A stretch of 10,346 bases of DNA from Methanobacteriota archaeon (GTDB lineage Archaea > Halobacteriota > Methanosarcinia > Methanosarcinales > Methanoperedenaceae). The notes under the pieces were generated by a model. It worked only from the letters and a program-made list of their open reading frames with translations. It was not told where the DNA came from and did no database searches. The translations under genes were made by a program, and so were the position numbers. Positions 5,914-10,346 of this stretch are shown here, one piece after another (positions within the stretch are counted from its first letter, which is position 1; every line of letters starts with the position of its first letter). Location: positions 1-10,346 of the forward strand of contig JAHIFK010000091.1 in the NCBI GenBank assembly GCA_018900975.1, in the 5' to 3' direction.

Positions 5914-8231
5914 AAATCAATATCAAGCTGACGCTGGCTTTCTTAGCGTTTTTGCTTCTGCTTGTGGCGGTAGCTTATGCCGGACTTGCAGCCACGAATT
6001 TTATTTCCGGCACATATGCTAAAGTTGAAATGGAAACCATACCGGTCATTGAATCTCTGGGGGAGGTGAAAAGCAGCGGCACAAGAATAGTGACATCCAC
6101 CCATGAATTTGTGTCCCTAATGTCAGAGAACAGGACAGACAGCGCATTATTGCAGAACGAATATGGAAAGATCATATCTGGAATAGAATTGTACAACCGT
6201 TCCTTAAGCAGATACGAAGACCTTGTAAACAGATACTTCCCCGAAAAAAAACCATTTTTAGAGGATATAAGGATCGAAGGTCAGAGGCTCCAGAGAGTTG
6301 GTTTTGAATTAATAGAACTGAAAAAACAGGGCGTTTCAGGTCAGGAAGTCCTTGATAAATATGAAGACTATGAAGAAGCCGAAACGGATTTTTTAAAGGT
6401 GGTGGACCGCGCTTTATTAAATGAAGAAACAGTATTCTCAAACCAAAGGATAAATCTTGAAAACGCAATTTCAGATGCAAAATATTTCATATTACTTTTC
6501 AGCCTGTTAGCGTTCGCGCTGGCAATAATTAGCTGGGCTATTTCAAATTATTTCTCAACACCGAACGTCAACCTGAAAGACGCGGCGCAGGATAATGTAA
6601 AGGAGAAATCCGGCGCTCAGGTATACATCAGGACAAACGACGAGATCGGTGAACTTGCGGCTGCCTTCAACAGGATGAGTGGCGACCTGAAGAACTCTCT
6701 TACCGAGCAGGAGCGGATGAACAAAAGACTGCGCAACAGCGAAGCGCGGTTCATAGCGATGTTCGATAAGGCTGTCATCGGTATATACCTGAGCGATCTG
6801 GACGGGTGTATCCTGGACAGCAATCCGGCTTTCATGAAGATGATAGGCTACAGCGCCGAGGAGGTGCGCGGCAAGAAATTCATAGATTACACATACCCTG
6901 AGGATGTTTCTCCGAATCTTCTCCTTTTCAACGAAGCGATAACAGGGAAGCGAGACCATTACATAATGGAGAAGCGATACGTTCGTAAGGACGGAACCAT
7001 ATTATGGGGGCGTCTTGCTGTATCTGTAGTGAACAGCGCAGAAGGCGGACCACAGTTCCTGATAGCCATGATGGAGGACATCACGGAGAGCAAGAAAGCA
7101 GAGGACGCTCTTCGCGAGTCTGAAGAAAAATACCGCTCGCTTGTGGAATCCACTGACGATTCAATATACATGGTGGACAGGGATGGCAGATACCTTTTCA
7201 TGAATTCCAAACATCTTTTACGATTGGGGATACAGGACTACAGGGGGAAAAGTTATAAGGATATTCATTCACCTGACCGCATTAAAGTGTTCACTGAAAG
7301 AGTCAGCAGCGTTTTTGAGAATGGAGAACCGCAGCATTGTGAATACGAAAGCAATGGAAAATGGTTCCACCAGACATTAAGCCCGGTCAAAAACCCGCGC
7401 ACCGGCATTGTAACAGCTGTGGCTTCTGTGAACGTGGTCTCAAATGACATAACGGTCCGCAAAAAAGCAGAAAGGATGATACTTGAGAACGAACGTCTTG
7501 CAAGCGCAAGCAGGGCAAAATCCCAGTTCCTTTCAAATATGAGCCATGAACTGCGCACGCCTCTTAACTCCATCATCGGTTTCTCAGAACTGCTCAGGCA
7601 GAAAGTATGCAATGAGGAGAAGCATATGCAATATGTGCAAAATGTTCTCACAAGCGGAAGACACCTTCTGAATATAATAAACGATATCCTTGACCTGTCA
7701 AAAGTTGAGGCAGGAAAGATCGACCTGATTTTTGAAGATATGAATGTGGCTGATACAATTTATGAGACCACAGGTCTTGTCTGTGAAATGGCGAAAAAGC
7801 GTAATGTTGTCATTAAAACTGATATTGATCAGGAGCTGGGAACCATAGAGGCAGATCCCCAGAGATTCAGACAGATTCTTTTCAACCTGCTTTCCAATGC
7901 AGTGAAATTCAGCAAGAAAGATGGCGGGATGGTCACTTCCGCTGCCAAAAAAGAAGGGGATATGGCGAAATTCCAGGTGGTCGACACAGGTATAGGCATC
8001 AATGAAGAGGATGTGGACAGGCTGTTTGAGAAATTCGACCAGCTGGATTCCGGGATCACCAAGAATTATGGCGGCACAGGCCTTGGTCTTGCGATATCAA
8101 AGAAGCTTGTGGGGCTGCAAGGCGGTGAGATAAAGGCAGAGAGCATATATGGCGAGGGGAGCACGTTCACATTTACGCTGCCGATAGCATCCACCAGATC
8201 AAAGACTTCTAAATTTCTTCCGGGCAAATGA
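5910..8231 (+). CDS. Membrane histidine kinase: extracytoplasmic sensor, atypical HAMP, two PAS, HisKA, HATPase_c
   Basis: 773 residues. TM1 is about 8-30 and TM2 about 191-213, with a helical extracytoplasmic region between them rich in Glu, Lys and Arg. The HAMP-like linker (about 214-262) keeps the second-helix signature TNDEIGELAAAFNRM, but its first half is unusual: the usual Pro-hydrophobic start is PNVNLKDAAQ and the central Gly is replaced. PAS1 (about 275-393) has the form SEARFIAMFDKAVIGIYL...MMEDITE. PAS2 (about 404-516) is a close copy of the PAS in the 1124-2545 kinase. HisKA has phospho-accepting His546, and HATPase_c has N659/N663, DTGIGI 692-697 and GGTGLGLAI 721-729. A Ser/Lys-rich tail of about 15 residues follows. 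There is no receiver domain. It is the last gene of the kinase run, 115 nt before the response regulator gene. The signal is unknown. Confidence 0.96.
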   Translation: MKINIKLTLAFLAFLLLLVAVAYAGLAATNFISGTYAKVEMETIPVIESLGEVKSSGTRIVTSTHEFVSLMSENRTDSALLQNEYGKIISGIELYNRSLSRYEDLVNRYFPEKKPFLEDIRIEGQRLQRVGFELIELKKQGVSGQEVLDKYEDYEEAETDFLKVVDRALLNEETVFSNQRINLENAISDAKYFILLFSLLAFALAIISWAISNYFSTPNVNLKDAAQDNVKEKSGAQVYIRTNDEIGELAAAFNRMSGDLKNSLTEQERMNKRLRNSEARFIAMFDKAVIGIYLSDLDGCILDSNPAFMKMIGYSAEEVRGKKFIDYTYPEDVSPNLLLFNEAITGKRDHYIMEKRYVRKDGTILWGRLAVSVVNSAEGGPQFLIAMMEDITESKKAEDALRESEEKYRSLVESTDDSIYMVDRDGRYLFMNSKHLLRLGIQDYRGKSYKDIHSPDRIKVFTERVSSVFENGEPQHCEYESNGKWFHQTLSPVKNPRTGIVTAVASVNVVSNDITVRKKAERMILENERLASASRAKSQFLSNMSHELRTPLNSIIGFSELLRQKVCNEEKHMQYVQNVLTSGRHLLNIINDILDLSKVEAGKIDLIFEDMNVADTIYETTGLVCEMAKKRNVVIKTDIDQELGTIEADPQRFRQILFNLLSNAVKFSKKDGGMVTSAAKKEGDMAKFQVVDTGIGINEEDVDRLFEKFDQLDSGITKNYGGTGLGLAISKKLVGLQGGEIKAESIYGEGSTFTFTLPIASTRSKTSKFLPGK
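7119..8183 (+). repeat. Copy 2 of the 1.06-kb diverged direct repeat (PAS + kinase core)
   Basis: This is the partner of 1463-2527, in the same orientation and at constant offset. The translated copies are about 77% identical by hand count over 355 residues. Divergence is concentrated in the PAS middle (DIH onward) and in the stretch just before the N-box. Recombination between the copies would delete the lipoprotein and the third kinase and fuse the second and fourth kinases. Confidence 0.9.
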
Positions 8232-8246
8232 ACTAACAAAACATAT

Positions 8247-8306
8247 TTATCCTATTAGATATGATAATTATGATATAACGGATTCGTCCTATTATAAATG
8301 ATAGGA
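8247..8306 (+). promoter_or_regulatory. Candidate promoter and operator of the response regulator gene
   Basis: TATAAA at 8293-8298 is placed as an archaeal TATA box, with a predicted transcription start near 8322, about 25 nt before ATG 8347. It spans the centre of an inverted repeat with 8-nt arms, TCCTATTA (8287-8294) and TGATAGGA (8299-8306), one mismatch. A further copy of the half-site, TTATCCTATTA, lies at 8247-8257. TATCCTAT there is the exact reverse complement of ATAGGATA at 8301-8308. A regulator bound to the palindrome would block TBP (inference). The rest of the 115-nt gap is AT-rich with no other feature seen. Confidence 0.5.
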
Positions 8307-8329
8307 TAACAAAACTGACGAAGGCTATT

Positions 8330-8335
8330 AAGGGG
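8330..8335 (+). promoter_or_regulatory. Ribosome binding site of the response regulator gene
   Basis: AAGGGG, purine-rich, lies 11 nt before ATG 8347. It supports this start, which also begins the REC domain exactly (MKILVVDD). Confidence 0.55.
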
Positions 8336-8346
8336 AATATTGAACA

Positions 8347-9219
8347 ATGAAAATACTGGTAGTAGATGATACCAAGAATGACAGGACCATGCTCAAAGAG
8401 CTGCTGTCATCAAGGAATTATGAGGTCGCTGAGGCATGCAACGGCATTGAGGCCCTACAGGCGGTCGTAACATCAAAACCTGATATTATAATATCTGACA
8501 TAATGATGCCGGAAATGGACGGGTTCACACTGCTTCGTGAACTCAGGAAGAGCGAATCAGCCACTGACATACCTTTTGTTTTCTATACCGCGCATTATGT
8601 AAGTGAAAAAGACAGCGAACTGGCTTTAAAGCTTGGAGCGTCGCGGTTCATTGTAAAGCCTGCACATCTCAGGGACATGCTGGAACAAATTGAAACCGTG
8701 CTCAGGGAATATGAAGCAGGATCGATAAAACCTGTAAAATCACTGATATATAAAGAGGAGGAATATCTCAGACAGTACAGTGAGCGCATAATCAGGAAGC
8801 TTGAGGAGAAAATAGTACAGCTTGAACAGGAGATAAATGAGCGAAAGTGGGCTTTTGAGGAATTGGCAAAAGCGCAGAATGAACTTGAGCATATCATTGA
8901 GAGGATACCATTTATTATCTATGCACTTAATGTGGATGGAAATCTTATCAGGTGGAACAGCAGGCTGACAGAAGCAACAGGCAATCTGGGAACCGAGGTT
9001 ATGGGAAGACCGATTCAGGATTTTATCGATAAAAAGGACAGGAAAAAAATGGCTGAAGCGATAAGGTCAGCTGAAGAAACGGGATATTCCCAGGTGGATG
9101 CACATATCATATGTAAGAACGGGGGGCCGATTCCATATCGCTGGAACAGCGCAGCGTTAAAGGATGAGGGGGGCAGGGTCATCGGACTTTCAGGCGTGGG
9201 GATAAATATCACTGATTGA
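8347..9219 (+). CDS. Response regulator, REC-coiled coil-PAS, no effector domain
   Basis: 290 residues, soluble. The receiver domain is about 1-120, with acidic pair Asp7/Asp8, phospho-accepting Asp51 (IISDIMMPEMDG), Thr81 and Lys104 (VKPA), so all catalytic positions are present. A charged helical segment (about 136-183; Glu, Lys and Gln rich) is probably a coiled coil. A PAS domain (about 184-290; RIPFIIYALNVDGNLIRWN) ends in the PAC signature GINITD, and the protein stops there. No HisKA, DNA-binding or enzymatic domain follows. The gene has its own candidate promoter and lies downstream of four kinases lacking receivers, so it is the obvious local phosphate acceptor (inference). Output must be through protein contact or dimerisation, or the protein derives from a REC-PAS-kinase that lost its kinase half. 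The downstream DNA shows no kinase remnant. Confidence 0.93.
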   Translation: MKILVVDDTKNDRTMLKELLSSRNYEVAEACNGIEALQAVVTSKPDIIISDIMMPEMDGFTLLRELRKSESATDIPFVFYTAHYVSEKDSELALKLGASRFIVKPAHLRDMLEQIETVLREYEAGSIKPVKSLIYKEEEYLRQYSERIIRKLEEKIVQLEQEINERKWAFEELAKAQNELEHIIERIPFIIYALNVDGNLIRWNSRLTEATGNLGTEVMGRPIQDFIDKKDRKKMAEAIRSAEETGYSQVDAHIICKNGGPIPYRWNSAALKDEGGRVIGLSGVGINITD

Positions 9220-9223
9220 ACAC

Positions 9224-9231
9224 AAATATTA
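9224..9231 (+). promoter_or_regulatory. Weak candidate TATA box for mdh
   Basis: AAATATTA lies in the 54-nt gap between the response regulator and mdh. It would set transcription start near 9254, about 20 nt before ATG 9274 and just ahead of the ribosome binding site. Support is spacing and AT content only; mdh could instead be read from upstream. Confidence 0.3.
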
Positions 9232-9262
9232 TCATCCCCTAAATCCTCATTACCCCAAATCC

Positions 9263-9268
9263 AGGTGA
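9263..9268 (+). promoter_or_regulatory. Ribosome binding site that decides the mdh start
   Basis: AGGTGA matches the sequence complementary to the archaeal 16S rRNA 3' end and lies 5 nt before ATG 9274. The in-frame GTG at 9265 is part of this site, so it is unlikely to be the start codon. The resulting protein begins MQKITIIGAG, as expected for the family. Confidence 0.75.
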
Positions 9269-9273
9269 ACAAA

Positions 9274-10203
9274 ATGCAAAAGATCACGATCATAGGAGCA
9301 GGCGCCGTGGGCGCAACAGCAGCGCAGAGGATAGCAGAGATGGAATTAGGCGATGTCGTCATGACAGATATCGTAGAGGGTCTGCCGCAGGGTAAAGCGC
9401 TTGACCTTGCAGAAGCAGGACCCCTGTGCGGATACGACTCAAAAGTTACCGGAACTAACGATTATAAGGACATAGAAGGCTCGGATGTTGTTGTTGTCAC
9501 GGCAGGGATAGCAAGAAAGCCGGGAATGACACGGGAAGACCTGTTTAAGATAAACGGGAAGATAATCAGGGAAGTCTCGCAGAACATCGCTAGATACGCG
9601 CCTGATTCGATAATTATCACTGTAACTAACCCGCTTGATATCATGACCTATGTCGCTTTGAAGACCACGGGTTTTGAGCCGCGGCGCGTTTTTGGCATGA
9701 GCGGTGTGCTTGATTCAGGCAGGTTCGCAACATTTATCGCTATGGAACTGGGCTGCTCTGTGCGGGATATCAGCGCTATGGTTCTCGGCGGGCACGGGGA
9801 TACGATGGTGCCGCTGCCGCGGTTTACGACCGTTTCGGGCGTCCCGATAACGGAACTGATGTCAAAAGATATCATCCAGCGGCTTGTGGAAAGGACAGTG
9901 AACGGCGGGGCTGAGATCGTCAATCATCTCAAGACGGGAAGCGCCTTCTATGCGCCATCGGCGGCTGTTGCGAAAATGGTCGAGGCTGTGCTTAAGGATA
10001 CAAAAAGGGTAATGCCAGTATGCGCTTATCTGGATGGCGAGTACGGGAATAAGGATGTTTATCTTGGCGTGCCTGTGAAGCTGGGAAGGAAAGGCGTGGA
10101 GGAGGTTATTGAACTTGAGCTTGCGGATGATGAGAAGAAAGCGCTGGATAGGTCTGTTGAGGCTGTTAAGGCTGGGATAGCTTCCATGAATGCTATGGGA
10201 TAA
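9274..10203 (+). CDS. mdh: NAD-dependent malate dehydrogenase (LDH-like, type 3)
   Basis: This 309-residue cytoplasmic enzyme interconverts (S)-malate and oxaloacetate with NAD(H), serving the full or partial TCA cycle and C4 metabolism. Visible features are the Rossmann GAGAVG at 8-13, Asp32 at the end of the second strand (favours NAD over NADP), the mobile loop RKPGMTR (81-87) with the substrate-binding arginines of malate dehydrogenases, VTNP with Asn119, Asp147 and Arg150 in LDSGR, and the catalytic His174 in GGHGDTMVP. The TMVP after the His and the overall length fit the bacterial/archaeal type-3 MDH group (TIGR01763-like) rather than lactate dehydrogenase. It is complete, with a clear ribosome binding site, and is convergent with the tnpB remnant, whose stop lies 31 nt away. 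It has no evident link to the signalling genes. Confidence 0.96.
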   Translation: MQKITIIGAGAVGATAAQRIAEMELGDVVMTDIVEGLPQGKALDLAEAGPLCGYDSKVTGTNDYKDIEGSDVVVVTAGIARKPGMTREDLFKINGKIIREVSQNIARYAPDSIIITVTNPLDIMTYVALKTTGFEPRRVFGMSGVLDSGRFATFIAMELGCSVRDISAMVLGGHGDTMVPLPRFTTVSGVPITELMSKDIIQRLVERTVNGGAEIVNHLKTGSAFYAPSAAVAKMVEAVLKDTKRVMPVCAYLDGEYGNKDVYLGVPVKLGRKGVEEVIELELADDEKKALDRSVEAVKAGIASMNAMG

Positions 10204-10228
10204 TTAAATATTCTTAAATTAGCCTATT

Positions 10229-10346
10229 GTGAACTACTCCGGGCTAAAGCCACGGAGCGTACCGCTGCATCGGCTCTCTATTGAAAGTCCTTGACGGTCG
10301 TAAATTCCCGTAGTTCCTACGGTACAGCTTGGTCTATTCTCTATTA
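10229..10346 (-). mobile_element. Probable right end of an IS200/IS605-type (IS1341-like) element, cut by the window edge
   Basis: Read on the - strand, this stretch holds the end of a TnpB-like frame, an imperfect hairpin spanning the last codons, and a terminal TAGTTCAC. The hairpin (10237-10257) has arms CTCCG+GGC and GCC+CGGAG, a TTTA loop and one unpaired T (+ strand A at 10252). That form is known for subterminal ends bound by IS200/IS605 TnpA. The element would end near 10229, 25 nt after the mdh stop. The exact boundary is inferred. Confidence 0.55.
10229..10346 (-). ncRNA. Possible omega RNA (TnpB guide RNA) 3' scaffold
   Basis: TnpB guide RNAs overlap the 3' end of tnpB and run out through the right end into flanking DNA. 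The same strand here has two hairpins: CCGTAG-GAA-CTACGG (10308-10322, perfect 6-bp stem) and the right-end hairpin at 10237-10257. If transcribed, the guide would begin just past 10229 and be antisense to the short spacer and the 3' end of mdh. This is inference from position and folding. Confidence 0.4.
10234..10346 (-). CDS. tnpB: C-terminal end of TnpB-like (IS605 OrfB) RNA-guided nuclease, partial
   Basis: An open - strand frame enters from the right edge and ends at TAG (10234-10236), giving 36 visible residues. Its pattern, ENRPSCTVGTTGIYDRQG, followed by a variable tail ending RGFSPE, resembles the low-complexity C terminus after the final Asp/zinc-ribbon part of TnpB proteins of IS605/IS1341 elements. 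The catalytic RuvC residues and zinc-finger cysteines lie outside the window, so activity cannot be judged. The coding end overlaps the element's terminal hairpin, as is usual where the omega RNA is read through the 3' end of tnpB. The call comes from recognition of a short tail, so it is moderately sure. Whether the gene is intact is unknown. Confidence 0.62.
   Translation of the reverse strand, partial: IENRPSCTVGTTGIYDRQGLSIESRCSGTLRGFSPE

Noticed and set aside
10204..10228. Terminator for mdh
   Set aside because: The sequence is AT-rich but has no long T run, so no terminator is called.

Overview
The window looks like a euryarchaeal chromosome segment, probably from the Methanosarcinales / Candidatus Methanoperedens neighbourhood. 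That placement is inferred from style, not proven. The evidence is TATA-like boxes about 25 nt before the expected transcription starts, an AGGTGA ribosome binding site matching the archaeal 16S 3' end, many PAS-rich soluble and membrane histidine kinases, and a lipoprotein sensor. The genetic code looks standard: TGA, TAA and TAG are all used as stops.

Layout. Positions 1-8231 hold five genes on the + strand. They are the 3' part of a PAS histidine kinase (its 5' end lies outside the window), a three-TM PAS histidine kinase (1124-2545), a secreted lipoprotein of the ABC_sub_bind type (about 2629-3651), and two large membrane histidine kinases with an extracytoplasmic sensor, a HAMP-type linker and two PAS domains (3667-5913 and 5910-8231). 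The kinases overlap by ATGA at 1124-1127 and 5910-5913, and the lipoprotein sits 15 nt before its downstream kinase. A 115-nt gap then carries a TATA box inside an inverted repeat. It precedes a separate REC-PAS response regulator with no effector domain (8347-9219). A type-3 NAD malate dehydrogenase follows (mdh, 9274-10203). The right edge holds, on the - strand, the last 36 codons of what looks like an IS200/IS605-family TnpB, with a hairpin carrying an extrahelical base that resembles an element right end.

How it may work. The four kinases share almost the same HisKA/HATPase core but have different sensory inputs. None carries its own receiver domain, and the only receiver encoded here is the REC-PAS protein. 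A many-inputs-to-one-receiver relay is therefore the simplest reading (inference). The lipoprotein probably binds a small ligand outside the cell and passes the signal to the adjacent kinase, because no ABC permease or ATPase is present. The second and fourth kinases are about 77% identical (hand count) over 355 residues with no gap, so the cluster appears to have grown by copying the core and swapping sensors. The mdh and tnpB parts look functionally unrelated to the signalling cluster.
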